Assembly: GCF_031177825.1 (NCBI RefSeq)
Contig: NZ_JAPSKE010000029.1
Span: forward strand, 1-54,096
Length of the DNA stretch: 54,096 bases
Source of the DNA: Paenibacillus sp.
GTDB lineage: Bacteria > Bacillota > Bacilli > Paenibacillales > YIM-B00363
Reading direction: 5' to 3'
The notes under the pieces were generated by a model, which was given only the letters and a program-made list of their open reading frames with translations, was not told the DNA's origin and did no database searches. Position numbers and translations under genes: made by a program. Positions 33,692 to 42,711 of this stretch are shown here, in pieces (within the stretch, counting starts at the first letter, position 1; each line of letters starts with the position of its first letter).

Positions 33692-34848
33692 TGAAGGATA
33701 CGATGCGGTTCTTCCGGAAGGCGCTGCTGACGTCGTTCCGCGAAGGGAAACCATGGATTTTCGCCGTTGCGATTCCGGTCGTCGGCCTCCTTCTCTCGTC
33801 CGTCATCTACGGCGGAACGGGATCGGCCGACGCGACCGTCGGCATCGTGAATCGGGACGTCGGCCAACGGCTCGCGACGGACGCTGTCGCGTATATCGAG
33901 GCGCTCGAGGGCGTCGGGACCCGCGAGTTCGCCGCTTCGGAGGCGGCCGAAGCCGGCGCTCTGCTGCACGAGGGCGAAATGGAGGCGGTGCTGACGTTCC
34001 CCGAGGGGTTCGCGGCGGGTCTCGTCGGCGGCGCCCCGCCGCCGGCCGACATGGAGTCGAGCCCGGACAGCTTGGCCGCGAAGCGCGTCGCCGAATTCCT
34101 TGACGCGTACATCGGGCAGGTCGCTTCCCTCGGGCGAGCGGCGCAAGGAGACGAGGCGTCGTTCCGCGCTTTATACGACGAGTTCCGCAAGGCCGAGTTC
34201 GGCGTAACGACTCGGACGGTCGAAGACGTCTCCGCGTCCCGCGCCATGGCGAGGCAATCCGTAGGGTATTTGCTCTTCCTCATGTTGTTTTCCGCCGTTC
34301 ATCAGTCGAGCGCCTTCCTGCGGGAGAATGAACACCGTACGTACTTCCGCATCCTGGCGTCGCCGGCGTCTCCGGCGGCGTACGTCGTCGCGAACGCGGC
34401 CGTGAACCTCCTCGTGTTGACGGTTCAGATCGCGGTGATGCTGTTCGTAATGGGGACGTTCTTCCGGATGGACCCGGGCGTCCCGTTCTGGCAGCTGTTT
34501 CTGTTGCTGCAGCTGTTCGCGCTGACGGCGATCGGGGCGTCGCTCGCGATCGTCTCGATCGCCGGCAGTTCGCTCAAAGTCGGCGCTATGCAAAACGCGA
34601 TTTTCCTCCCGACGAGCCTTATAGCGGGCTGCATGTTCCCGACCGACGCGATGCCGGAGGCGCTCAAGCGAATTGCGGATTTCCTGCCGCAGCATTGGCT
34701 GCTGGAGACGTTGGACGCGATGCAGCGCGGAAGCCCGCTCGGCGCCTTGACCCTCAACTTCTCGATCCTGCTCGCCTTCGCCGCCGCGTTGACGCTCGTC
34801 GCCGTCTATCGCTTCGGTCGGAACGATACGATGCGGAGTTTTTATTAA
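33691..34848 (+). CDS. ABC-2-type transporter permease (second)
   Basis: The 385-residue protein has the same topology as its neighbour: N-terminal helix (PWIFAVAIPVVGLLLSSVIYGG), an external domain, then helices from ARQSVGYLLFLMLFSAVHQSSAFLRENEHRTYFRILASPASP. The two probably form a heterodimeric exporter channel. Start 33691 overlaps the previous stop by one base (TAATG) with GGGAGGGA upstream. The exported substrate is unknown. Confidence 0.88.
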   Translation: MKDTMRFFRKALLTSFREGKPWIFAVAIPVVGLLLSSVIYGGTGSADATVGIVNRDVGQRLATDAVAYIEALEGVGTREFAASEAAEAGALLHEGEMEAVLTFPEGFAAGLVGGAPPPADMESSPDSLAAKRVAEFLDAYIGQVASLGRAAQGDEASFRALYDEFRKAEFGVTTRTVEDVSASRAMARQSVGYLLFLMLFSAVHQSSAFLRENEHRTYFRILASPASPAAYVVANAAVNLLVLTVQIAVMLFVMGTFFRMDPGVPFWQLFLLLQLFALTAIGASLAIVSIAGSSLKVGAMQNAIFLPTSLIAGCMFPTDAMPEALKRIADFLPQHWLLETLDAMQRGSPLGALTLNFSILLAFAAALTLVAVYRFGRNDTMRSFY

Positions 34849-34924
34849 GATGCAAGATGCATACGCGCGCCGATCCTGTGCACTCTATATGGGGGAAAAT
34901 GTGGATCGAGACAGGAGGGGTACG

Positions 34925-35119
34925 GTGAAGCATCAATTGACGAAGCTCGTGTCCGACAAAACCGGATTGTCGGAGGCGTTGTCGAACGAGGCGGTCGAGA
35001 CGATCGTCGGGTATTTCCGAACGCGGCTGCCGGCCGAAATCGCGAACCAAATCGATAATTTGGCCCAAGGCGAGGATCCGGACAACTTGCGGGACGTCGA
35101 CGAAGATTCGGTCATGTAA
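34925..35119 (+). CDS. Small conserved-looking protein of unknown function
   Basis: A 64-residue acidic, mostly helical protein (KLVSDKTGLSEALSNEAV, then TIVGYFRTRLPAEIANQID) with no signal peptide or membrane helix. The GTG start has ACAGGAGGGG 6 to 7 bases upstream, which is far better than ATG 34850. The pattern resembles part of DUF2267-like proteins, but I cannot assign it. It follows the ABC-2 operon by 76 bp and is closed by a terminator. Confidence 0.6.
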   Translation: MKHQLTKLVSDKTGLSEALSNEAVETIVGYFRTRLPAEIANQIDNLAQGEDPDNLRDVDEDSVM

Positions 35120-35150
35120 TTTTGCGGTTTCCAGAAAGCTCCTTCGCGCT

Positions 35151-35177
35151 CTCCTTCGAGGCGAAGGAGTTTTTTTT
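35151..35177 (+). terminator. Intrinsic terminator after the small protein gene
   Basis: CTCCTTCG pairs with CGAAGGAG around a 3-base loop and is followed by eight T residues. Confidence 0.92.
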
Positions 35178-35184
35178 CGTATGA

Positions 35185-35221
35185 ACTTAGAAAAGTAAAC
35201 ATCGTACCGAGAAAAGTATAC
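35185..35221. promoter_or_regulatory. Paired direct repeats upstream of the YesN-type regulator
   Basis: TAGAAAAGTAAAC (35188) and GAGAAAAGTATAC (35209) are direct repeats 21 bp apart, two helical turns, which suits an AraC-type dimer. ACTTAGAAAA at 35185 recurs inverted at 38727-38736 before the binding-protein gene. A possible -10 (TACAAT, 35293) follows. Confidence 0.5.
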
Positions 35222-35349
35222 GAGTTGAACGCCGAGCGGCCGTTCCGGGCCGGAAGGGTCGATTTATCGCTTTCCTTCTTCCAAAATGAAGCTACAATAG
35301 AAGAACGTGAAAACGATTTTATGGGCGGCGGAACGGAGGTTCGAAAGCG

Positions 35350-36930
35350 ATGCATACGGTCATCTTAGTAGACGACGAAGTGTTCGTTCGAATCGGTCTA
35401 AGAAATTTAATAGATTGGAATAGTCTTGGGTACGACATTATCGACGAGGCGGATAACGGCGAAGACGCGCTCGAGCTGATCGAGCGCAAGAAGCCGGATC
35501 TGGTCGTCACCGATATCCGCATGCCGGCGGTGGACGGATTGGAGTTGATCGGGCGGGCGCGGAGCGCCCAATCGAACGCGTGCTTCATCATCATCAGCGG
35601 GTATAACGACTTCGGTTACGCCCAGAAGGCGGTCCGGTACGGGGTGCACGACTTTATCCTGAAGCCGATCGACGAGCGGGAGCTGACCGACGCGTTGACG
35701 CAGCTGCACCGCAAGATCGCCGAGAACAAGCTGTTCGACTTAAGGAACGGCGACTTGCGGAAGGAGCGCATCGTCGATGCGTTGATCCGCGGCGACTTCG
35801 AGGACGAACAGCTCGAGGAATGGGCGAAGGAGCTGAAGGTCGACCGCGCGAAGGAGATTCATTATGCGTTCCTTGAAGTGAACGACGTTCATCCTTGGAA
35901 CGCGCCGGAGCCGCCTTCCGCGGAGCAGTGGAGAGAGATCATCCGCCGGCGCATCGTCGAAGCGGGCTTCGCGGAGGCCGAGGACGACGCGTTCTTGAAG
36001 GAGCATCATGGCAGATTCGGATTGTTGATCGCTTGCGGCGAGGCGTCCGGGCCGCGCGGCGACGCGGCGGCGTACGCCGCCAAGCTGCGGCAGGCCGTAT
36101 CCGACGCCGTCGGGGCGGTCGTTTACCTCTACTTGGGCAGGCCCGTCTCGCGCCTCGCCGAGCTGCGGGACTCGTATCTTTCCGCCAAGGATGCGCTGCA
36201 GCTGAAGTTCGCTCGACCGGACAGCCAAGTCATCTATTGTCCCGATCCCGGGGAGGGTTCCGCGAATTACGTCGTCGCGGACGACGCGTTCCGCCGTCAG
36301 CTCATGGAGAGCATCGAGGAGAAAGACGCGGCGCGGATCGCGGAGCAGGTCGAAGCGACGTTCCGCGAATTCAAGGAGCGCCGCTTCGCGCCGGAAGCGG
36401 TGAAGTCGGCGATCCGCCAAGTGGTGGCCGGCGTGCTGACGCTGATCCGGAGCATGGAGGGAGACGATCGGGCGCTGACCACGCTCGAGCCGATCGTCGG
36501 CTGGCAGGATTTGAATGTGTCGCCCGGCGAGCTGAAGCGGCTGTTCCTGAATTTCGTCCTGGAGAGCGCGGAGGAAATCGCAAGGCTCCGGAAGGACTGC
36601 GTCAAGGGCGGCATTCAGAAGATCAAAACCTATATCGAAGCCCATTACAACGAGAACATCAGCTTAAAGAGCATCGCTTCGATTTTCTTCATGAATCCGG
36701 TGTATTTGGGTCAGCTGTTCAAGAAGACGTACGGCGTTCATTTCAATGAATTTCTGCTGCAAATTCGAATCGGCGAAGCGAAGAAGCTGCTGCGCCAGAC
36801 CGACCTTCGGGTGTACGAGATCGCGGAGAAGGTGGGCTTCGGCAGCGCGGACTACTTCGTCACCCGATTCGAGAAGCTCGAGCGGATGACGCCGACGGAA
36901 TATCGAAACAAGCTGCTCGAAAAAAAATAA
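35350..36930 (+). CDS. YesN-type response regulator (receiver plus AraC DNA-binding domain)
   Basis: The 526-residue protein has a receiver (1-120; phospho-acceptor D55 in VVTDIRMPA, Lys in FILKPIDE), a long helical linker (about 130-420) and an AraC-type double helix-turn-helix (about 430-526; ENISLKSIASIFFMNPVYLGQLFKKTYGVHFNEFL and VYEIAEKVGFGSADYFVTRFEKL). Such regulators activate sugar importer genes when phosphorylated by a YesM kinase. It is followed 22 bases later by its kinase gene. The 230-bp gap before it carries direct repeats, a likely autoregulatory site. Confidence 0.93.
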   Translation: MHTVILVDDEVFVRIGLRNLIDWNSLGYDIIDEADNGEDALELIERKKPDLVVTDIRMPAVDGLELIGRARSAQSNACFIIISGYNDFGYAQKAVRYGVHDFILKPIDERELTDALTQLHRKIAENKLFDLRNGDLRKERIVDALIRGDFEDEQLEEWAKELKVDRAKEIHYAFLEVNDVHPWNAPEPPSAEQWREIIRRRIVEAGFAEAEDDAFLKEHHGRFGLLIACGEASGPRGDAAAYAAKLRQAVSDAVGAVVYLYLGRPVSRLAELRDSYLSAKDALQLKFARPDSQVIYCPDPGEGSANYVVADDAFRRQLMESIEEKDAARIAEQVEATFREFKERRFAPEAVKSAIRQVVAGVLTLIRSMEGDDRALTTLEPIVGWQDLNVSPGELKRLFLNFVLESAEEIARLRKDCVKGGIQKIKTYIEAHYNENISLKSIASIFFMNPVYLGQLFKKTYGVHFNEFLLQIRIGEAKKLLRQTDLRVYEIAEKVGFGSADYFVTRFEKLERMTPTEYRNKLLEKK

Positions 36931-36952
36931 CATAGGCGAAGGAATGGGACAT

Positions 36953-38719
36953 GTGAAGCTGACCTTCGATAACGTCCGGCTCCGCGACAAAATGCTTATC
37001 GTCTACATCTTGTCCGTCTTCGTGCCGATCGTGTTTACGAACATCGTCTTTTACCACGTGACGATCGACAACGTTCGGGAACAGCGAATGCAGGACATCT
37101 CCCGCGCGATCGAACAAATCCGGCAGGAATTCCGCGCCGAAATCGAGGATGCGGTCAGCATCTCGGGCGTGTTTTATACGGATTTACTCCTGAACGAAAT
37201 CCTGGAAGCGGATTACGCGAGCCCGATCGAATACATCGAGGCGTACGATTCATATTTACGCAGAGTCTTGAACAGCTACGCGCCCGTATACCATTCCGTG
37301 CAAGCGATTACGGTGTACGTCGATAATCCCACGATGCTTCACTCCGGGGGGATCGGCTACATCTCGGAGGAGGTCCGAAACGCGGCGTGGTATCGCGTCG
37401 TCACCGAGGCGAAATATTCCGCGCCGGTGTTTATGCGCACCGAAACGGGCGGCGTGAAGGATACGTTCAGCATCGTTCGCAAGATGAATTTCGTCGACGG
37501 ACAGAACAAACGCGAGAAAATATTGAAAATCGACCTTCGGACGTCGGCGTTGCGGCAAATCTTCTCGAATCTCAATTTGCAGGGAAATCTGTACCTCGTG
37601 AACGAGAACGGCGCGATCGAATATACGACGGACCGAACGATCGATTGGATGAGAGAAAAGCGAAATTTCAACGAACTTCCGCTGCCCGAAGGCACGTTGA
37701 CGCTGGAGTCGGGCACGGAAACCGAGTACGCCGCTTATTTGAACGGCTGGCGCGTCGTCGGCACGATTTCCGAAGACGAAGTGCTTAAGGAAGTGCGCAA
37801 ATCCCGGGAATTTATCATCTTGCTCGCCAGCATCAATATGGTCATTCCGACCCTGATCATCGTATGGTTTACGAAATCGCTCAGCGATCGGCTGGCCCGC
37901 ATCTTAAAGCATATGAAAAAAGTGAAAAACCAGCAGTACGATACGATCGACCGGGCGGATTCGCGAGACGAGATCGGGCAGCTGACGAGCGAATTCAATC
38001 GCATGACGCTGCAGGTCAAGAGTTTGATTCAAGACGTATACCTCGCGGATTTGCAGAAGAAGGAGCACGAGCTGCAGACTCGGTACGCCCAGCTGAACGC
38101 GCTCCAAAGCCAGATCAACCCGCATTTCCTGTTCAACTCGCTCGAGACGATTCGCATGCGCAGTCTGCTCAAGCAGGAAACCGAAACGGCAAAAATTATC
38201 CAGAATATGGCGAAAATATTCCGCAATTCGCTCGCTTGGCGCAAAGACACCGTCACCATACGGGAAGAGATGGAATTCATCAATTGCTTCCTCGAAATCC
38301 AGAAATACCGCTTCGGCGATAAATTGAATTACCGCCTGCAAGTCGACGAATCGGCTTACGACTGCCAAGTGCCGAAGATGGCGTTCCTGCCGTTCGTGGA
38401 AAACGCCAGCATTCACGGCGTAGAGCCGCTGAAGGGCTGCGGGCGGATCGAGCTCGAGATCGGCCGGACGGCCGATACGCTCTTATTTACGTTACAGGAT
38501 AACGGCGTCGGGATGGACGAAGAGAAGATCCGACGCCTCCATGGATACTTGGAGGGAGAGGAAGAGATGGGCGACCGGATCGGCGTCCAAAACGTCATCT
38601 ATCGCTTAAAGCTGTATTACGGCGGCAGGTTTCTGCTTCGGTTCGAAAGCGAGCCGGGCCGCGGTACCGTCGTACGCATGGAAATACCGCTGCAGGACGT
38701 TGCGCCCCCTTCGACGTAA
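36953..38719 (+). CDS. YesM-type sensor histidine kinase
   Basis: The 588-residue protein has a first membrane helix (KMLIVYILSVFVPIVFTNIVFY), an external Cache-like sensor domain (about 40-275), a second helix (REFIILLASINMVIPTLIIVWF), a HAMP linker, and the His_kinase domain with H391 in SQINPHFLFNSLETIRM. The HATPase has FVENASIHGVEPL as N-box and DNGVGM as G1. GTG 36953 has GAAGGA about 10 bases upstream; ATG 36944 abuts that sequence. It probably senses a sugar outside the cell, directly or with the binding protein encoded next. Confidence 0.92.
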   Translation: MKLTFDNVRLRDKMLIVYILSVFVPIVFTNIVFYHVTIDNVREQRMQDISRAIEQIRQEFRAEIEDAVSISGVFYTDLLLNEILEADYASPIEYIEAYDSYLRRVLNSYAPVYHSVQAITVYVDNPTMLHSGGIGYISEEVRNAAWYRVVTEAKYSAPVFMRTETGGVKDTFSIVRKMNFVDGQNKREKILKIDLRTSALRQIFSNLNLQGNLYLVNENGAIEYTTDRTIDWMREKRNFNELPLPEGTLTLESGTETEYAAYLNGWRVVGTISEDEVLKEVRKSREFIILLASINMVIPTLIIVWFTKSLSDRLARILKHMKKVKNQQYDTIDRADSRDEIGQLTSEFNRMTLQVKSLIQDVYLADLQKKEHELQTRYAQLNALQSQINPHFLFNSLETIRMRSLLKQETETAKIIQNMAKIFRNSLAWRKDTVTIREEMEFINCFLEIQKYRFGDKLNYRLQVDESAYDCQVPKMAFLPFVENASIHGVEPLKGCGRIELEIGRTADTLLFTLQDNGVGMDEEKIRRLHGYLEGEEEMGDRIGVQNVIYRLKLYYGGRFLLRFESEPGRGTVVRMEIPLQDVAPPST

Positions 38720-38726
38720 TGTGTGG

Positions 38727-38804
38727 TTTTCTAAGTACGAACTTTAGATTGTCAGGTTACCGAAAAACCGGCTGTTTTCTATACTGAGAATGAAAGTGCT
38801 TACA
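38727..38804 (+). promoter_or_regulatory. Control region of the first binding-protein gene: regulator-like motif, -10 and cre-like site
   Basis: TTTTCTAAGT (38727-38736) is the exact reverse complement of ACTTAGAAAA upstream of the neighbouring regulator. A -10 TATACT lies at 38780-38785 with a weak -35. TGAAAGTGCTTACA (38791-38804) matches the CcpA cre consensus TGWAANCGNTNWCA at all constrained positions but one. This suggests activation by the regulator and catabolite repression. Confidence 0.5.
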
Positions 38805-38830
38805 ACAAAATGAAAGGGGTTTACAAACAG

Positions 38831-40546
38831 ATGGCAAAGAAACACTGGCTGTCGGGCTTAGCGATCGTTATGTCGGCCTCCCTCGTCGCGGGCTGCGCGG
38901 GCTCCGGCTCGGGCACGAATAACGAAGCGGCCGGTTCGACGAACAATGAGTCGACCGGCGGGACGAAAACCGAAGAGCAAGCCGAGAAGCCGCTGGAGAA
39001 AGCTACGTTCACCTACTTCGTAGGGGCGTCGGGCAAGAAAGATAGAAACACGAACGAAACGACGATCGGTAAACTCCTGGAAGATCAGACGGGCGTCAAC
39101 TTCAAAATGGAATATCTCGTAGGCGATTTGAACACGAAGATCGGGACGATGATCGCCTCCAACGAATATCCGGACGTGCTCGTTCCCGATGCGGCGATCG
39201 ATAAAGTAATCGACGCGGGCGGCTTTATCGATCTGACGCCCTATATCGAAAAATACGAGAACCTCAAGTTCGTCTTCGGACCTTACTTGAACCAGATGAA
39301 AGCGGCGGACGGCAACATTTACATCCTCCCGTTCTCCACGGTCGTCGGCGAATATATGCCTGACCCGAACATCAACCAAGGCGCATGGTGGGTGCAGCGC
39401 CGCGTACTGAAAGAAGCGGGCTATCCGCAAATCAAGACGATGGACGAATATTTCAAGCTGATCGAAGATTTCGTCGCGAAGCATCCGGAAGAAAATCTGA
39501 CCGGCTTCCTCTCCTTGACGCACGACTGGAGATTCTTCGCCACCTCCAACCAGCCGATGCATCTGGCGGGGTACCCGAACGACGGCAACGTGCTCGTCGA
39601 CATGAACACCTTCGAGGCGAAGACGTACGCGGCGAACGAGGATACGAAGCGTTGGGCGCAGAAGATGAACGAGATCAACGCGAAGGGCCTCTTCGACAAG
39701 TCTTCGTTCGTAGACAACTACGATCAATACATCGCGAAGCTGGCATCGCATAAAGTCGTCGGCTTCTTCGACTACGGCTGGCAGGTCAACAACGCGCAGC
39801 TGAACCTCAAGGACGCGGCGAAGAAAGACCCGACGCAGGACGATTTCGTCTACTTCCCGCTTCCGGTGACGTTCGACGGCGGCAAGGATCAGTACCTCGA
39901 TCCGCCGGGCTTCGTGAAAAACCGCGGCGTCGGCGTGACGGTCAGCGCCAAGGATCCGGATCGCATCATGCAGTTTTTCGACACGCTGCTCGCGGAAGAA
40001 AACCAGATCATGAGAAGCTGGGGCATCAAGGGCGAGACGTACGAAGTCGACGCGAACGGCCGCTTCTACCGCACGGAGGAGCAAATCTTGAAGATCGACG
40101 AAGCGTTCCGCGAACAGTTCGGGTTCAAGTACTTCGATTGGGATTGGCCGCAATACAACACGAGCTCCACGCTCTCGGACGGCAACGCGTTGTCGCCGGG
40201 CTTGCAGCCGGAAGTGTTCCAGATGGGGCTGACGGCGGAAGACAAGACGATTCTCGAGAAGTACGGCGTGAAGACGTATTCCGAACTGTTCGCCGCTCCG
40301 GACGAGCGCCCATGGTTCCCGGCCTGGGGCATTCCGAAAGAGCAAGGATCGCCGCAGCAAATTTGGGAGACGAAAAAAGACGAGCTGACGAAGAAGTACA
40401 TTCCGAAGCTGATTTTGGCGGAACCGGGCGACTTCGAAGCGGTATGGCAGGAATACCTGGGCGAATTCGGAAAGCTCGATACGGCCGGTTACGAGAAGTG
40501 GTACACGGAGCAGATCAAGGCCGTGGTCGACTCCGTAAAAAAATAG
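38831..40546 (+). CDS. Lpl-type extracellular sugar-binding lipoprotein
   Basis: The 571-residue protein has a lipoprotein signal peptide with lipobox LVAGC (C22), a Ser/Gly/Asn-rich linker, and a large type-I-like binding fold typical of LipO/LplA proteins that bind oligosaccharides (about 500-570 residues, longer than most sugar-binding proteins). ATG 38831 is preferred since AAAGGGG lies upstream; ATG 38810 would add residues before the signal peptide. It is the first gene of an importer operon, and a strong hairpin separates it from the permease genes. Confidence 0.9.
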   Translation: MAKKHWLSGLAIVMSASLVAGCAGSGSGTNNEAAGSTNNESTGGTKTEEQAEKPLEKATFTYFVGASGKKDRNTNETTIGKLLEDQTGVNFKMEYLVGDLNTKIGTMIASNEYPDVLVPDAAIDKVIDAGGFIDLTPYIEKYENLKFVFGPYLNQMKAADGNIYILPFSTVVGEYMPDPNINQGAWWVQRRVLKEAGYPQIKTMDEYFKLIEDFVAKHPEENLTGFLSLTHDWRFFATSNQPMHLAGYPNDGNVLVDMNTFEAKTYAANEDTKRWAQKMNEINAKGLFDKSSFVDNYDQYIAKLASHKVVGFFDYGWQVNNAQLNLKDAAKKDPTQDDFVYFPLPVTFDGGKDQYLDPPGFVKNRGVGVTVSAKDPDRIMQFFDTLLAEENQIMRSWGIKGETYEVDANGRFYRTEEQILKIDEAFREQFGFKYFDWDWPQYNTSSTLSDGNALSPGLQPEVFQMGLTAEDKTILEKYGVKTYSELFAAPDERPWFPAWGIPKEQGSPQQIWETKKDELTKKYIPKLILAEPGDFEAVWQEYLGEFGKLDTAGYEKWYTEQIKAVVDSVKK

Positions 40547-40560
40547 GCAGGAAAGAAGCG

Positions 40561-40603
40561 GAAGGCCGGCTTGCATGCCTCGCGCATAAAAGCCGGCCTT
40601 TCG
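40561..40603 (+). terminator. Hairpin between binding-protein and permease genes
   Basis: GAAGGCCGGCTT and AAGCCGGCCTTTC pair over 11 bp around a 17-base loop, followed by only two to three T residues. It probably acts as a partial terminator or 3' stabiliser that makes binding-protein mRNA more abundant than permease mRNA. Confidence 0.65.
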
Positions 40604-40646
40604 TAATATCCGCCCCCGATTCGGTTCTGATAAGGAGAGAGAGGAT

Positions 40647-41618
40647 ATGGAGACGAATACACCATCGCTGCGTACCGCCAAGGCGACCCCGAAGAATCCG
40701 ACGGGAATCCGGTTGTTTTTCAAGAGACTGTTTCAACAAAGAGCCCTAGTTCTCATGTCCGTCCCGTTTCTGATTTGGTTGTTCATCTTTAAGTACGTGC
40801 CCATATGGGGTTGGAGCATCGCGTTCCAAGACTTTAAACCGGCCAAGGACTTTCTGGACCAAACCTGGGTCGGCCTAGAGCATTTTCGGTTTTTGTTCCA
40901 GGAAGAAGCGTTCTACCGCGTGCTTCGCAATACGCTCGCCATGAGCGCGATCAATTTGGTCTTGGGCTTCGCCACGGCCATTACCCTGGCCATTCTATTG
41001 AACGAATTGCGGCAAATCGTGTTCAAGCGGGTCGTGCAAACGATTAGTTATTTGCCATACTTTATTTCTTGGGTCGTCGCGGCCAGCATCATCTCCACCG
41101 CATTGTCCGCGGACGGCGGCATCGTCAACGAGCTGCTCCTCCGGCTCGGCGTCATGAAAGAACCGGTCTTGTGGCTGGGCGTCGGGGAATACTTCTGGGG
41201 ACTTCTCGGCGCGTCCGAGGTGTGGAAGAACGTCGGTTGGAATACAATCGTTTATTTGGCGGCCATGACGATGATCGATCCGGCGCAGTACGAGGCGGCG
41301 GAGATCGACGGAGCGGGGCGGTTCCAGCGCATCTGGAACATCACGCTTCCGGGGCTGAAGCCCGTGATCGTCATTCTGCTCATTATGAACGTTGGCAATA
41401 TATTGGAGACGGGATTCGAACCGCAATATTTGCTCGGCAACGGCATGAACGTGGATTATTCCGAAAACCTGGACATCTTCGTCCTGCGGTACGGCATCTC
41501 GATGGGCAATTTCTCGCTTGCGATCGCCGCCGGCATGTTCAAGACCGTCGTCAGCTTCATCCTGTTGTTTTCGGCGAATACGATCGCCAAGCGGCTCGGC
41601 GAAGCCAGACTGTTCTAG
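40647..41618 (+). CDS. LplB-type sugar ABC transporter permease
   Basis: The 323-residue protein has six membrane helices and the permease loop EAAEIDGAGRFQRIWNITLPGLKP (EAA motif). The opening (LVLMSVPFLIWLFIFKYVPIWGWSIAFQDF) and the NILETGFEPQYLLGN segment are typical of LplB/YtcP-class partners of Lpl-type binding proteins. AAGGAGAGAGAGG precedes the ATG. It pairs with the next gene; no ATPase gene is nearby, so a shared MsmX-type ATPase is likely. Confidence 0.92.
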   Translation: METNTPSLRTAKATPKNPTGIRLFFKRLFQQRALVLMSVPFLIWLFIFKYVPIWGWSIAFQDFKPAKDFLDQTWVGLEHFRFLFQEEAFYRVLRNTLAMSAINLVLGFATAITLAILLNELRQIVFKRVVQTISYLPYFISWVVAASIISTALSADGGIVNELLLRLGVMKEPVLWLGVGEYFWGLLGASEVWKNVGWNTIVYLAAMTMIDPAQYEAAEIDGAGRFQRIWNITLPGLKPVIVILLIMNVGNILETGFEPQYLLGNGMNVDYSENLDIFVLRYGISMGNFSLAIAAGMFKTVVSFILLFSANTIAKRLGEARLF

Positions 41619-41633
41619 AGGAGGGGATGGAAC

Positions 41634-42557
41634 ATGGAGAAACCCAAAAAGCTTTACGGCCGGTATCGTTCTCCGGGCGACCGCATTTTCGACTTCTGCA
41701 ACGTCGTCTTCATGATCTTGCTCATGATCGTTACCTTATATCCTTTCGTCAACTCGATGGCGGTCTCGCTCAACGACGCCAAGGATTCGATCAAAGGCGG
41801 GATCTACCTGTGGCCGAGGGCGTTTACTTGGGATAATTACGAGTACGTGTTCCGCGAAGCGACCATTTTCCATGCGACCTTGATTTCGATCCTGCGCACG
41901 GTCATCGGCACGATCGTCACGGTGTTCTGTTCGGCGATGGTCGCCTACACGATCAGTAGACCGGAGTTCGTGCTCCGCAAGCTCGTGACGGTCGCGTTCG
42001 TCCTGACGATGTACTTCAACGGCGGACTGATCCCGAATTTCCTGCTCATCCGCGAGCTCGGCATGCTGAACAGCTTCTGGGTGTACGTCATTCCCGGCAT
42101 CATCGGGGTGTTCAACCTGATCATTATTCGTTCCTTCATCGAAGGGCTGCCCGAGGGGATCTTGGAATCGGCCCGGATCGACGGCTCCGGCGAATTTACG
42201 ACGTTCATGAAAATCGTGCTGCCGCTATCCGTCCCCGTCCTCGCGACCGTCGCGTTGTTTACGGGCGTGTGGCAGTGGAACTCTTGGTTCGACGTCTTCT
42301 TATACAACTCTTCGACGGTCGAGCTGAGTACGCTGCAATACGAGTTGATGAAAATTTTGCAAAATTCGAACGCCTCCGTGTCCTCGAGCGGGAGCGACGC
42401 CTTCGCCAGAGGGATGAACGCGGACGCCAACGTCGTGACGCCGACGTCGGTCCGCGCGACGATGACGATCGTCGCCAGCTTGCCGATCATGCTGGTGTAT
42501 CCGTTCCTGCAGAAGTATTTCGTTCAAGGGATGACGTTGGGCGGCGTGAAGGGCTGA
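41634..42557 (+). CDS. LplC-type carbohydrate ABC transporter permease
   Basis: The 307-residue protein has six membrane helices and the EAA loop ESARIDGSGEFTTFMKIVLPLSVP, with VTLYPFVNSMAVSLNDA typical of the LplC class. GGAGGGG precedes the ATG. It forms the channel with the permease encoded just upstream and is followed by a terminator. Confidence 0.92.
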   Translation: MEKPKKLYGRYRSPGDRIFDFCNVVFMILLMIVTLYPFVNSMAVSLNDAKDSIKGGIYLWPRAFTWDNYEYVFREATIFHATLISILRTVIGTIVTVFCSAMVAYTISRPEFVLRKLVTVAFVLTMYFNGGLIPNFLLIRELGMLNSFWVYVIPGIIGVFNLIIIRSFIEGLPEGILESARIDGSGEFTTFMKIVLPLSVPVLATVALFTGVWQWNSWFDVFLYNSSTVELSTLQYELMKILQNSNASVSSSGSDAFARGMNADANVVTPTSVRATMTIVASLPIMLVYPFLQKYFVQGMTLGGVKG

Positions 42558-42574
42558 TCTTGAATATCGCATCG

Positions 42575-42604
42575 ACGCGCGCCTCTAGTAGGTGCGCGTT
42601 TTCT
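42575..42604 (+). terminator. Intrinsic terminator of the first importer operon
   Basis: ACGCGCGCCT and AGGTGCGCGT pair (one G-U) around CTAGT and are followed by TTTC. Confidence 0.8.
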
Positions 42605-42647
42605 ATTGTTGATTCGTTAATAAACAACAGCATATAATCAAAAACGA

Positions 42648-42676
42648 TTGACTTCAATACTGTCGGGCTCGATAAT
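42648..42676 (+). promoter_or_regulatory. SigA-type promoter of the GH78 gene
   Basis: TTGACT (42648-42653) and GATAAT (42671-42676) are separated by 17 bp, each one base from consensus, 36 bp before the start codon. Confidence 0.75.
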
Positions 42677-42711
42677 AAAAGAGAATCGGGAGGATTACGC
42701 AGCGGAGGAGA

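Noticed and set aside
38858..40723. 621-codon minus-strand frame across the first binding-protein gene
   Set aside because: Shadow of a well-supported lipoprotein gene; composition is Arg/Leu/Val-biased and there is no ribosome binding site.
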